From NCBI GenBank assembly GCA_030403585.1, contig JAUEPE010000003.1:124001-188000 (forward strand): a stretch of 64,000 nt of DNA. Reading direction: 5' to 3'. Of this stretch, positions 32,901 to 41,529 are shown piece after piece (within the stretch, counting starts at the first letter, position 1; each line of letters starts with the position of its first letter). Position numbers and translations under genes: made by a program. This DNA comes from Frankia sp. RB7 (GTDB lineage Bacteria > Pseudomonadota > Alphaproteobacteria > Rhizobiales > Xanthobacteraceae). The notes beneath the pieces are model-generated. The model ran no database searches. It had not been told where the DNA came from and saw only the letters and a program-made list of their open reading frames with translations.

Positions 32901-33176
32901 GTGTTTGCGTTGTGGGACCTGCAAAAGTCGCGGCTTGCCGGCTGCGCGCTGCTGATGGCGGCGCTCGCGCTGGGCGGCTGTTCTAGCCAGCTCGCGGACA
33001 TGTCGGCCGCCGACACGCCGGCGCATCCGAGAGAGCCCGGTGCCTATCTGCCGGTGCACGATTTGCCGCCGGATCGTGATCAGGCGGTCATCCCGCCCGA
33101 CCAGCGCGCCAAGATCGAGGCCGAGCTTGCGGCCGCCCGCGACCGCCAGGCCGTCGCCGCCAAGGACGCCAAATAA
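32901..33176 (+). CDS. Small lipoprotein of unknown function
   Basis: A 91-residue protein with a type II signal peptide: basic start, hydrophobic LLMAALALGG and lipobox LGGC, with Cys at about residue 27. The mature part is Pro/Asp-rich and ends in a short Lys/Ala-rich helix (AKIEAELAAARDRQ). GTG at 32901 is the start, with AGGGGA eight bases upstream. It is divergent from phaC, and no partner follows within 250 bases. I do not recognise the family beyond lipoprotein. Confidence 0.72.
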   Translation: MFALWDLQKSRLAGCALLMAALALGGCSSQLADMSAADTPAHPREPGAYLPVHDLPPDRDQAVIPPDQRAKIEAELAAARDRQAVAAKDAK

Positions 33177-33435
33177 GAACTCCAAGTAATGACCGCCAAT
33201 TGGTCACGGGACGGCCATCGCGGGGCGCAAGGTAATCGCTGGCGCCCCCGCCACTCCGTGCTAAAAAGACTTCAATTCAGCCGAGAGTCAGGGCGAAGGA
33301 GTTCAGTCCTCGTCGCCGAAATTCGCTTCAACTATCTGATTTTGAGCGATTTTTGTGCGCAAGGCGAGATTTCCTCGAAGGGTGGTCATAGCCCATCGAT
33401 TCTGTCCTGACCGGTTGCCCGGAGCCCAGAGAGCC

Positions 33436-34656
33436 ATGGACGATTTTTACCGCATCCGCCGCCTTCCGCCTTACGTGTTCGAGCAGGTCAACCGGGCCAA
33501 GGCGGCCGCGCGGAATGCCGGCGCCGACATCATCGATCTCGGCATGGGCAACCCGGACCTCCCGGCGCCGCCGCATGTGCTGGAGAAGCTCAAGGAGACC
33601 CTGGGCAAGCCGCGCACCGATCGCTACTCGGCCTCCCGCGGCATCCCCGGCCTGCGCCGCGCCCAGGCCGCCTATTACGAGCGCCGCTTCGGCGTGAAGC
33701 TCAACCCTGACACCCAGGTGGTGGCGACGCTGGGCTCGAAGGAGGGCTTTGCCAACGTGGCCCAGGCGATCACCGCGCCGGGCGACGTCATCCTCTGTCC
33801 CAACCCGAGCTACCCGATTCACGCCTTCGGCTTCTTGATGGCGGGCGGCGTGATCCGCTCGGTGCCGTCGGAGCCGACGCCGGAATTCTTCGAGGCGGTG
33901 GAGCGGGCGATCGTGCATTCGATCCCGAAGCCGCTCGCAATCGTGGTCTGCTATCCCTCGAACCCGACCGCCTATGTCGCGAGCCTCGATTTCTACAAGG
34001 ACCTCGTGGCGTTTGCGAAGAAGCACGAGATCCTGATCCTGTCCGATCTCGCTTATGCCGAGGTCTATTTCGACGAGAACAACCCGCCGCCCTCGGTACT
34101 CCAGGTGCCCGGCGCCATCGACGTCACCGTCGAGTTCACCTCGATGTCGAAGACCTATTCGATGGCCGGCTGGCGCATGGGCTTTGCGGTCGGCAATGAC
34201 CGCGTGATCGCAGCGCTCGCCCGCGTCAAATCCTATCTCGACTACGGCGCCTTCACGCCGGTGCAGGTCGCTGCGACCGCGGCGCTGAACGGTCCTGACG
34301 ACTGCATCAAGGAGATGCGCGACACCTATCGCAAGCGCCGCGACGCGCTGGTGGAATCGTTCGGCCGCGCCGGCTGGGAGATTCCGCCGCCGGAAGCCTC
34401 GATGTTCGCCTGGGTGCCGCTGCCCGAAGCCTTCCGCAGTGTCGGCAGCATGCAGTTTGCGACCCTGATGGTGGAGAAATCCGGCGTCGCGGTCTCGCCC
34501 GGCGTCGGCTTCGGCGAACACGGTGAAGGATATGTCCGCATCGCCATGGTGGAAAACGAGCAACGGATCAGGCAGGCCGCGCGCGGCGTGCGCCGCTTCC
34601 TTGAAAGCGGCATCGAAACGTTGCACAACGTCGTACCGCTCGCCAATCGGCGCTAA
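33436..34656 (+). CDS. Class I/II aminotransferase (AlaC/LL-DAP-aminotransferase-like)
   Basis: A 406-residue PLP aminotransferase. Landmarks: IIDLGMGNPDLPAP, YSASRGIPGLRRAQ, TLGSKEGFANVAQA, CYPSNPTAYVA, the Asp in LSDLAYAEVYF, the PLP lysine in FTSMSKTYSMAGWRMGF near residue 240, and VRIAMVENEQRIRQA near the C-terminus. Its relatives are annotated as alanine transaminase or LL-diaminopimelate aminotransferase. Being 28 bases upstream of hom suggests a role in aspartate-family amino acid metabolism. ATG 33436 is favoured over the in-frame extension to 33355. Substrate specificity is not resolved. Confidence 0.86.
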   Translation: MDDFYRIRRLPPYVFEQVNRAKAAARNAGADIIDLGMGNPDLPAPPHVLEKLKETLGKPRTDRYSASRGIPGLRRAQAAYYERRFGVKLNPDTQVVATLGSKEGFANVAQAITAPGDVILCPNPSYPIHAFGFLMAGGVIRSVPSEPTPEFFEAVERAIVHSIPKPLAIVVCYPSNPTAYVASLDFYKDLVAFAKKHEILILSDLAYAEVYFDENNPPPSVLQVPGAIDVTVEFTSMSKTYSMAGWRMGFAVGNDRVIAALARVKSYLDYGAFTPVQVAATAALNGPDDCIKEMRDTYRKRRDALVESFGRAGWEIPPPEASMFAWVPLPEAFRSVGSMQFATLMVEKSGVAVSPGVGFGEHGEGYVRIAMVENEQRIRQAARGVRRFLESGIETLHNVVPLANRR

Positions 34657-34684
34657 TTCTCTTCTGCAGGTTCACTAAAGCATC

Positions 34685-36001
34685 ATGGTTGCACCCCTGA
34701 AAGTGGGCATAGCGGGGCTTGGCACCGTGGGCGCCGAAGTTGTCCGTTTGATTGAAACGCAGGCGCGCGTGCTCGCGGGCCGTAGCGGCCGCGGCATCCG
34801 CGTCGTCGCCGTCACCGCACGCTCCAAGGCCAAGAAGCGCAACATCGATCTGCGCGGCGTCGAATGGGTCAAGGATCCGATGGCGCTCGCTACGCATCCC
34901 GGCATTGACTGCTTTGTCGAGCTGATGGGCGGCGCCGGCGATCCCGCGCTGTCGGCGGTTGAAGCCGCCTTGAATGCCGGCAAGTCGGTCGTCACCGCCA
35001 ACAAGGCGCTGCTCGCCAAGCACGGCCTGAAGCTGGCAAAAGCCGCCGAAAAGCATGGCGGCGCGCTGAATTTCGAGGCAGCGGTCGGCGCTGCGATCCC
35101 TGTCATCAAGACGTTGCGTGAAGGTCTTGCGGGAACCGGCATCAACCGCGTCTACGGCATCCTCAACGGCACCTGCAATTACATCCTGACCCGGATGGAG
35201 CAGGAGGGCCTGTCGTTTGCCGAGTGTCTGAAGGATGCGCAGCGGCTCGGCTATGCCGAGGCTAACCCGTCCTTCGACGTCGATGGCCACGACACCGCGC
35301 AAAAGCTCGCCATTCTCGCCAGCCTCGCTTTCGGCACGAAAGTTGCTCAAAGCGCGGTGTATGTCGAAGGTATCTCCTCCATCGCGCCGGAAGATCTGCG
35401 CGCCGCTGACGATCTCGGTTACCGGCTCAAGCTGCTTGGCGTTGCCGTTCGCACCGCAAAGGGCATTGAGCAGCGCGTGCATCCGACCATGGTTCCAAAA
35501 ACCTCTTCGATCGCGCAGGTGATGGGTGTCACCAACGCTGTCACGATCGATGGCGAGGGCATTCCGCCGATCACTCTGGTCGGCCCCGGTGCCGGCGGTG
35601 CCGCGACCGCGTCCGCCGTCGTCGCCGATATCGCCGACGTCGCGCGCGGCATCCGCGCCAATCCGTTCGGCCGTCCGATCGCGCAGTTGCGCGACACCAG
35701 GAAGGCGCCGATGGAGCGGCACGAGGGCGGCTATTACATCCGCCTCCTGGCGCGCGATTTCCCGGGCACCGCGGCTGCGATCGCAACCCGTCTCGCGGAG
35801 CAGAAGATTTCGATCGAGTCGATCGTGCAGCGTCATCCCAATGGCGGCGCTGCGCCAGCCGACGGCAAGGCGGTCCCCGTGCCCGTCATCCTGATCACCT
35901 ATGCCACGCATGAGGACGCGGTGCGCCGCGCGCTTGCCGCCGTGCAGAAGGACAAGGTGATCAGCGGGCGGCCGCAGGTCATCCGGATCGAGAAGAACTG
36001 A
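34685..36001 (+). CDS. hom: Homoserine dehydrogenase
   Basis: A 438-residue enzyme reducing aspartate semialdehyde to homoserine on the way to threonine and methionine. The cofactor loop is VGIAGLGTVGAEVVRLIE at residues 6-23. TANKALLAKHG and FEAAVGAAIPVIKTL follow, with the catalytic region NGTCNYILTRME and the conserved segment YAEANPSFDVDGHDTAQKL. A C-terminal ACT domain (from about residue 350, YYIRLLARDFPGTAAAI) suggests feedback control by threonine. It is part of the aminotransferase-hom-glpX run. Confidence 0.95.
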   Translation: MVAPLKVGIAGLGTVGAEVVRLIETQARVLAGRSGRGIRVVAVTARSKAKKRNIDLRGVEWVKDPMALATHPGIDCFVELMGGAGDPALSAVEAALNAGKSVVTANKALLAKHGLKLAKAAEKHGGALNFEAAVGAAIPVIKTLREGLAGTGINRVYGILNGTCNYILTRMEQEGLSFAECLKDAQRLGYAEANPSFDVDGHDTAQKLAILASLAFGTKVAQSAVYVEGISSIAPEDLRAADDLGYRLKLLGVAVRTAKGIEQRVHPTMVPKTSSIAQVMGVTNAVTIDGEGIPPITLVGPGAGGAATASAVVADIADVARGIRANPFGRPIAQLRDTRKAPMERHEGGYYIRLLARDFPGTAAAIATRLAEQKISIESIVQRHPNGGAAPADGKAVPVPVILITYATHEDAVRRALAAVQKDKVISGRPQVIRIEKN

Positions 36002-36017
36002 GCGCGAAACATAGAGC

Positions 36018-36035
36018 GCGGTTCGAACGAACCGC
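36018..36035 (+). terminator. Stem-loop between hom and glpX
   Basis: GCGGTTC at 36018-36024 pairs with GAACCGC at 36029-36035 around GAAC, 17 bases after the hom stop. No T-run follows, so it may be a partial terminator or a processing/stability element. Confidence 0.4.
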
Positions 36036-36095
36036 TAACGTTGAGAGTTGATGCGGGCGGAGATTTCCGTTCAAAACTGTTTAAGGAGTGAGCCG

Positions 36096-37097
36096 ATGTC
36101 GACCCATATTTCAGTGCCGCCGCAAGCATTGCTCGAGCGTATTCTCACGCTGGAGATCGTGCGTGTGACGGAGCGGGCGGCGGTGTCGTCGGCGCGGCTG
36201 CGCGGGCACGGGCAGGAGAAGGCCGCCGACCAGGCCGCCGTCGATGCCATGCGCCGCGAGCTCAACAAGCTGCCGATCCAGGGCACCATCGTGATCGGCG
36301 AGGGCGAGCGCGACGAGGCGCCGATGCTCTTCATCGGCGAGAAGGTCGGCATGAACGCCGGTCCGGAAGTCGATATCGCGGTCGACCCGCTCGAAGGCAC
36401 CACGCTGTGCGCCAAGAACATGCCGGGCTCGATCGCCACGATGGCGATGGCCGACGGCGGCACGCTGCTGCACGCGCCCGACGTCTACATGCAGAAGCTC
36501 GCGGTCGGCCCCGGCTATGCCAAGGGCGTCGTCGAGCTCGATGCGACGCCGGCTGAAAACGTCCACCGTCTCGCCAAGGCCAAGGGCGTCAAGGCTGACG
36601 GCATCACCGTCCTCGTGCTCGACCGTCCGCGCCATGCCAGCATCATTGAGAGCGTGCGCTCGACGGGTGCCGCCGTGCGCCTCATCACCGACGGCGACGT
36701 CGCCGGCGTGATCCACTGCGCCGACCCTGATAACACCGGCGTCGACATGTATCTTGGCACCGGCGGCGCGCCGGAAGGCGTGCTCGCGGCCGTGGCGTTG
36801 CGCTGCATCGGCGGCCAGATGCAGTGCCGCCTGATCCTGGACTCCGACGAGAAGCGCGAGCGCGCGGCCAAGATGGGCGTCAACGATCCCAAGATGATCT
36901 ACGGCATCGAGGACCTGGCGCGCGGCGACTGCCTGTTCGCGGCCACTGGCGTCACCACGGGCTCGCTGCTCTCGGGTGTCAAGTTCCGCAAGGACGGCGT
37001 GATCGAGACCGAGACGGTCGTGATGCGCTCCGTCACCGGCACCGTGCGCTATATCAAGGCCGAGCACCGCGAGCTCGCCAAGTTCCACCTCGACTAG
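36096..37097 (+). CDS. glpX: Class II fructose-1,6-bisphosphatase
   Basis: A 333-residue GlpX-type FBPase that dephosphorylates fructose 1,6-bisphosphate in gluconeogenesis and the Calvin-type cycle. Landmarks: ERAAVSSARLRGHGQEKAADQAAVDAMR, the metal-binding IVIGEGERDEAPML, the VDPLEGTTLCAKN motif, TDGDVAGVI, YLGTGGAPEGVLAA and CLFAATGVTTGSLLSGV. The ATG at 36096 has AAGGAG seven bases upstream; the in-frame ATG at 36048 has none. It follows hom after 94 bases. Confidence 0.94.
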   Translation: MSTHISVPPQALLERILTLEIVRVTERAAVSSARLRGHGQEKAADQAAVDAMRRELNKLPIQGTIVIGEGERDEAPMLFIGEKVGMNAGPEVDIAVDPLEGTTLCAKNMPGSIATMAMADGGTLLHAPDVYMQKLAVGPGYAKGVVELDATPAENVHRLAKAKGVKADGITVLVLDRPRHASIIESVRSTGAAVRLITDGDVAGVIHCADPDNTGVDMYLGTGGAPEGVLAAVALRCIGGQMQCRLILDSDEKRERAAKMGVNDPKMIYGIEDLARGDCLFAATGVTTGSLLSGVKFRKDGVIETETVVMRSVTGTVRYIKAEHRELAKFHLD

Positions 37098-37116
37098 GCC
37101 AGCGACACGCGACCCT

Positions 37117-37153
37117 CATTCCGGGTCTGCGCCTCGCGGCGAATCCCGGAATG
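37117..37153. repeat. Palindromic intergenic repeat
   Basis: CATTCCGGG at 37117-37125 is the exact complement of CCCGGAATG at 37145-37153. The repeat sits between glpX and the HAD gene. It belongs to the class of palindromes that I recall as dispersed in Bradyrhizobium. A partial terminator function is possible. Confidence 0.6.
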
Positions 37154-37185
37154 ACCAAGAACAAGCAACATAAAGGGAAGCGCAC

Positions 37186-37905
37186 ATGTCCGATCTCACC
37201 GCCGTCAAAGCTCTCGTCTTCGACGTGTTCGGCACTGTCGTCGACTGGCGCACCAGCCTGATCACCGACTTCATGTGGTGGGGGAAGGGCCGCGGCATCA
37301 GCACCGACTGGACTGCGCTGGTCGACGGCTGGCGCGCCGTGTACTCGGCTTCGATGGACGACGTGCGCAAGAACCCTGCGCGCGGCTATGTCATGCTCGA
37401 CGATCTGCATCGCCGCTCGCTGGAGAAGCTGGTCGAACAGTTCGCCATCAAGGGCCTCACCGAGGCCGATCTCGATTATCTCACCAGGGGCTGGCATCGC
37501 CTGCATCCCTGGCCCGACAGCGTCGGCGGCCTGACGCGGCTGAAGACGAAATTCGTGATCTCGCCGCTCTCGAACGGCAATGTCGCGCTGCTGACCAACA
37601 TGGCGAAGTTTGCTGGTCTGCCGTGGGACCTCATCATGTCGGCCGAGCTGTTCGAGCACTACAAGCCCGATCCCGAGACCTATCTCGGCGCGGCAAAGTT
37701 GCTGTGCCTCAAGCCTGAACAGGTGATGATGGTCGCGGCCCACAATTACGACCTCAAGGCGGCGCAGGGCTACGGCTTGAAGACCGCCTTCGTTGTGCGG
37801 CCGACCGAGTACGGCCCGCTGCAGAAGATCGATTTCGAAGCCACCGGCCAATGGGACATCGTGGCGAAGGATTTTGGAGGGGTTGCTGACGAGCTGGGGT
37901 GCTAG
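37186..37905 (+). CDS. Haloacid dehalogenase type II family hydrolase
   Basis: A 239-residue HAD-superfamily protein. The nucleophile Asp is in ALVFDVFGTVVDWRTS at about residue 14; FVISPLSNGNVALL carries the Ser/Asn of motif II, HYKPDPETY the motif III Lys, and MVAAHNYDLKAAQGYG the motif IV Asp. This set is typical of type II (S)-2-haloacid dehalogenases, where the Asn and the Asp of motif IV are diagnostic, but many members have other substrates. AAAGGGAAG precedes the ATG. It follows glpX after a palindromic repeat and may be co-transcribed. Confidence 0.85.
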   Translation: MSDLTAVKALVFDVFGTVVDWRTSLITDFMWWGKGRGISTDWTALVDGWRAVYSASMDDVRKNPARGYVMLDDLHRRSLEKLVEQFAIKGLTEADLDYLTRGWHRLHPWPDSVGGLTRLKTKFVISPLSNGNVALLTNMAKFAGLPWDLIMSAELFEHYKPDPETYLGAAKLLCLKPEQVMMVAAHNYDLKAAQGYGLKTAFVVRPTEYGPLQKIDFEATGQWDIVAKDFGGVADELGC

Positions 37906-37958
37906 GACCTCCTCACAAGTCTGCTATTCGATTCAGAGTCGTTCATGCCGGGCTGGCT

Positions 37959-38198
37959 CTAGATTTCCAGAATCTCTTGAACGCTCTCGAATATGTCTTC
38001 TGCGGTCCCCTCTACTTTGCCCTCTGCCCAGGCCTGAAACGCTTTGGCGTAAACGGCCTTTTCCGCATTTTCATCGTTCGTGGGGATGGTTTCCTCGTTG
38101 TCTTCGCTGCGAGCGACAGCCTTCGCGTCGATCGCGATCGCTCTTATGACGGAAATGCGACCTTCATGCTCGTCGTGAAGAGTCTTTGCAGCACTCAT
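37959..38198 (-). CDS. Small acidic hypothetical protein
   Basis: A 79-residue protein, rich in Asp/Glu (EDNEETIPTNDENAEKAV and GTAEDIFESVQEILEI) with no membrane segment. GGAGG lies nine bases upstream of ATG 38198, which supports expression. Codon use (ATA, GTA, AGA) departs from the GC-rich neighbours, a hint of recent acquisition. The C-terminal third looks helical. I do not recognise a family. It is convergent with the HAD gene. Confidence 0.55.
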   Translation of the reverse strand: MSAAKTLHDEHEGRISVIRAIAIDAKAVARSEDNEETIPTNDENAEKAVYAKAFQAWAEGKVEGTAEDIFESVQEILEI

Positions 38199-38399
38199 GA
38201 GAGCCGCCTCCGTTGGTCTGCTTGCGGGCGCCGTGAATACCTACCCAACGATGCGGAGGCGTGAAAGCGCGGCCATTTCCCGGATCACAAGATCGTCAAA
38301 CGCGTCCAAACGCCGCTCGATGACCTAGTATCACGATGTTCGCAACGCCATCGGGGATTTCGTTTCCAGGCATTGCGGCGACATGGTCATCATTGCGGA

Positions 38400-39326
38400 A
38401 TGAGAAGAATGCAGCCCGGCCGAAAAAATGCAACCGTCGTCATACCCTGTCTCATCGGCCTTGCCGTGATGACCGGCTTGGTCGCCTATTCTCCGGTGCT
38501 CTACCGCGTATTTTGCGGTGCAACCGGATATGGCGGAACGACGCAAAGGGCTTACACCGATCCGGGCACCAGCTCCGAACGGAGCGTGACGGTTGCCTTC
38601 GACGCCAATGTCGCGCCGGGGTTGCGCTGGCGGTTTGAACCCGAGCAACGCTCCGTGCAGGTTCATCTTGGCGAACAGAAGCTGGTGTTCTTCAGTGCCG
38701 AGAATCTCAGTGATGAAGCCACGATCGGGCACGCGACGTTCAACGTCACGCCCGAAACGAGCGGCATCTACTTCAACAAGATTCAATGCTTCTGTTTCAA
38801 TGAGGAGCGGCTCGATCCGCATCAGAAGGTAGACATGCCCGTCGTATTCTATGTCGATCCGGCCTTCGGGAAGGACAGCGATAACGAGCACGTCGACACG
38901 ATTACGCTCAGCTACACGATGGGCCGTTCGGTTAGTCCTTCCGAGGCGAAGAATTTGTCGCGATTTCTGGCTGACGCGGCTCCTGATGCCGTCCACGGCC
39001 AAGAGCTCTTCAGCCAACGGTGTAGCGCGTGCCATGCCCTCGATAAAAACATGACCGGACCCATGCTGGGCGGGGTGGTCGGTCGCGCAGCGGGATCCGT
39101 TGCCGGCTACAATTATTCGCCGGCGCTCAAGAGCGCCCACGTCAGCTGGAGCAGAGACACGTTGAGCGACTGGCTGGCTGGCCCTCAGAAATTTGTGCCG
39201 GGATCGAGAATGCCGGTTCGCGTGCTCGATGCTCCATCCCGCCACGATATCATCGCCTATCTGGAGAAGCTTGGCGAGCAGCACGGTGTCAGCGCGCATG
39301 CACGCGCATCGGCGCCGGAATATTAG
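38400..39326 (+). CDS. Fusion of a Cox11-type copper chaperone with a class I cytochrome c domain
   Basis: A 308-residue protein. Residues about 8-30 form a membrane anchor. Residues 30-185 match Cox11/CtaG, which delivers Cu to CuB of heme-copper oxidase subunit I: VLYRVFCGATGYGGTTQRA, the Cu-binding CxC in KIQCFCFNEERL near residue 129, and the DMPVVFYVDPA segment. Residues about 190-295 form a class I cytochrome c: QELFSQRCSACHALDKN with the CxxCH heme site near residue 207 and a likely Met ligand in PGSRMPVRV near 270. Both domains would be periplasmic. No oxidase subunits are adjacent. The ATG at 38409 is an alternative start. Confidence 0.84.
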   Translation: MRRMQPGRKNATVVIPCLIGLAVMTGLVAYSPVLYRVFCGATGYGGTTQRAYTDPGTSSERSVTVAFDANVAPGLRWRFEPEQRSVQVHLGEQKLVFFSAENLSDEATIGHATFNVTPETSGIYFNKIQCFCFNEERLDPHQKVDMPVVFYVDPAFGKDSDNEHVDTITLSYTMGRSVSPSEAKNLSRFLADAAPDAVHGQELFSQRCSACHALDKNMTGPMLGGVVGRAAGSVAGYNYSPALKSAHVSWSRDTLSDWLAGPQKFVPGSRMPVRVLDAPSRHDIIAYLEKLGEQHGVSAHARASAPEY

Positions 39327-39391
39327 GCGATCCTCCGGTGATGCGCGGGCATTCCAGGGATCGAGCGCCAGGTGATCGCGAGCCGGATGGA

Positions 39392-41209
39392 TCAGTCCTC
39401 GTAGCTGTCGATGACGGCCTCGGCGATCACACGCTTGGTAACAATGCCGACGATGTCGCTCACGCGAGGACGTGAGACGCCGCGAAAAACGACGGCCGCA
39501 CCCGCGCGATGGCGCCTCAACCTTGCAAAAACCAGGCTCAACAGGTCTTGATCCCGGCAGATGACGAGCCGCTTCTCGGCGAAGCGTTCGATGAGGACGT
39601 CGGGATTGGTATGGGATTCGGCCCACAGGCCTGAACGCGGCGGGATAAGTCCCACTATCCGGCCATCCCGTTCAACCACGATCGCGCGGGCATCGTCGGT
39701 GTCTTCCGTCGTCATCGCCTGCTTCAGCGTTGTGCCGACGCTGGCGACGATGAAGCGGTGCTCCATGATGTCCTGCGCCTGCTTGACGAGATAGAGATTG
39801 ATGTGCCGTTCCTTCGGAATGCGATGTCCGCGATGGCGCAGCTTGACGGTGTAGATTGTCTCGTTGATCAGCGAGCGCCGCACGCCTGCAGCAAGCGCGA
39901 CCACGACAATCACCGGAACGATGATCGCATAGTCGCGTGTCATTTCGAACACCATGACGATCGCCGTCATCACGCCGCCGGTCCCTGCGCCGACAATGGC
40001 CGCCATTCCGACGATGGCCGCGGAGGATGGCGTCAGCCCGGAGTGTGGAAGGATCGAACTGGTTGCGGCCGCAAAAGCACCGCCCAGGGTCGCGCCTAGG
40101 AAGAGCGACGGCGAGAAGATGCCACCTGAGGCGCCGCAACCAAGGCTGATGGTCGTTGCAATGAGCTTGAGTGCAAACAGCAGGGAAAGCAGGCTCGCTG
40201 CCGTGATCTTGTGGTCGAGGATGTCCTGAATGACCGAATAACCGACGCCGTCGATGTAGGAGTGTCCGAAGGTGCGGGTAAGTCCCACCATCATCAAGCC
40301 GATGACCGTCATGCCGAGAACGTTCTGGACATATTCGTTCCGGGCCAGCTTGGGAAACCCGTCCTCCATGAAGACAAGCACCCGGATGAATGCCCAGGCC
40401 GCGACGCCGCAGGACAACCCCAGAACGACAAAGGCGGCGGTCTCCTGAAGGTTGAACGACGCGACCATCGGGAATTGCACGTCAGGCAGCGAAAAGGCGG
40501 GATCAGGGCCAATGAGTATGCGTCCGATCGTGGTCGCAGCCCCCGTCGCCACGACGACGGGAAGAAAAGTGCGGTTCGACACTTCCGGCAGGAGAATCTC
40601 GAGAGCAAACAACACGCCGCCGAGTGGCGTGTTGAAGGTTGCTGCGATGCCGGCGCCGGCACCTGCGGATAGCAGTGTGATCTTCTGTCGGGTCGAGAGT
40701 CCGAGGAACTGCGAGAAGGCTGAGCCAAGCGCCGACCCGATCTGGATGATCGGCCCTTCGCGTCCGACGGCCGCGCCGGTCCCGATCGATATCGCTGAAG
40801 CCAGCGCTTTGACCACCGCCACGGTGCCGCGGATGTTACCGCGCTTGTAGAAGATCGCGTCCATGACTTCAGGTACGCCATGGCCCTTGGCTTCCGGGGC
40901 AAACCGCCTGACGAGAAAGACGACGATCAGGCCGCCGATAATCGGCGAGAACAGAACGAGGTCGCCGTACCGGCTGGCGCCTTCGCTGACATTCGCGTCG
41001 TATGTGAAGCTTAATCTGCCGCTGTAGGACAGGTTGTGCACCAGGGCGATCAAGGCGCGGAACACCACCGCGCCCAGGCCGGTCATCACGCCGATCACCA
41101 ACGCAAGACTGCAAAGCACCAGCAGGCTTACGCGTCGCTCCTCGGACAGAGTCTTGCGGCTGGCGGTTGCGATCGGCTCGCCCGTTTTGGAAGGTGTTGC
41201 TGCGGTCAT
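39392..41209 (-). CDS. ClC-family chloride channel/antiporter with CBS domains
   Basis: A 605-residue ClC protein with about ten or more membrane helices and a C-terminal pair of CBS domains (about 455-600). Selectivity motifs: GKGHGVPEVMDA (Ser replaced by His in the GSGIP position), GREGPIIQIGSALGS with the gating Glu near residue 150, and GASGGIFSPSLFLGA. It probably moves chloride in exchange for protons or acts as a channel. The ATG at 41209 is preferred; a GTG at 41218 would add MIR. The promoter region at 41289-41321 carries two copies of the ATTGNAYCGA word. Confidence 0.88.
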   Translation of the reverse strand: MTAATPSKTGEPIATASRKTLSEERRVSLLVLCSLALVIGVMTGLGAVVFRALIALVHNLSYSGRLSFTYDANVSEGASRYGDLVLFSPIIGGLIVVFLVRRFAPEAKGHGVPEVMDAIFYKRGNIRGTVAVVKALASAISIGTGAAVGREGPIIQIGSALGSAFSQFLGLSTRQKITLLSAGAGAGIAATFNTPLGGVLFALEILLPEVSNRTFLPVVVATGAATTIGRILIGPDPAFSLPDVQFPMVASFNLQETAAFVVLGLSCGVAAWAFIRVLVFMEDGFPKLARNEYVQNVLGMTVIGLMMVGLTRTFGHSYIDGVGYSVIQDILDHKITAASLLSLLFALKLIATTISLGCGASGGIFSPSLFLGATLGGAFAAATSSILPHSGLTPSSAAIVGMAAIVGAGTGGVMTAIVMVFEMTRDYAIIVPVIVVVALAAGVRRSLINETIYTVKLRHRGHRIPKERHINLYLVKQAQDIMEHRFIVASVGTTLKQAMTTEDTDDARAIVVERDGRIVGLIPPRSGLWAESHTNPDVLIERFAEKRLVICRDQDLLSLVFARLRRHRAGAAVVFRGVSRPRVSDIVGIVTKRVIAEAVIDSYED

Positions 41210-41288
41210 TCGAATCACAAAGAGGAAGGTTGAATGGAAATGGGCGGGATGCCGTGATGGTTCCCGCTCAGGGATGAGTGGGAACTCT

Positions 41289-41320
41289 ATTGAACCGAGT
41301 TCAATGTTTTATTGAATCGA
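41289..41320. promoter_or_regulatory. Operator-like repeats upstream of the ClC gene
   Basis: ATTGAACCGAGTTCAAT at 41289-41305 is a perfect inverted repeat (ATTGAAC / GTTCAAT) about two helical turns (22 bases) before a second word ATTGAATCGA at 41311-41320. They lie 80 to 111 bases before the ClC start. The same word recurs at 41941, 41964 and 42009. A TetR-like dimer site is a plausible reading. Confidence 0.5.
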
Positions 41321-41529
41321 GATGGTTGTCGGAAGCATTATCTGGGGGGCTTGCGCAGCATTCCGTGCAGCCGCCAACCGAGCCAGACGCGGATGGGAAT
41401 AGGCAGGATCAATTCACGCGAGTCTCAGTGTGAGTTCGCTTCCCTCCGTCTCGGCGGTGTTTCGGCCTCATGTGCCGTCAACACACAGGCGGCACACACG
41501 ACCGTTGCAATCGGGATTCAGCGCATGGG

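Noticed and set aside
36018..36035. Intrinsic terminator between hom and glpX
   Set aside because: The hairpin has no following T-run, so full termination is unlikely; kept only as a weak stem-loop.
41219..41320. Possible IS end or transposon inverted repeat near ATTGAACCGAGTTCAAT
   Set aside because: No transposase gene and no target-site duplication visible; the repeats pair as operators rather than as element ends.
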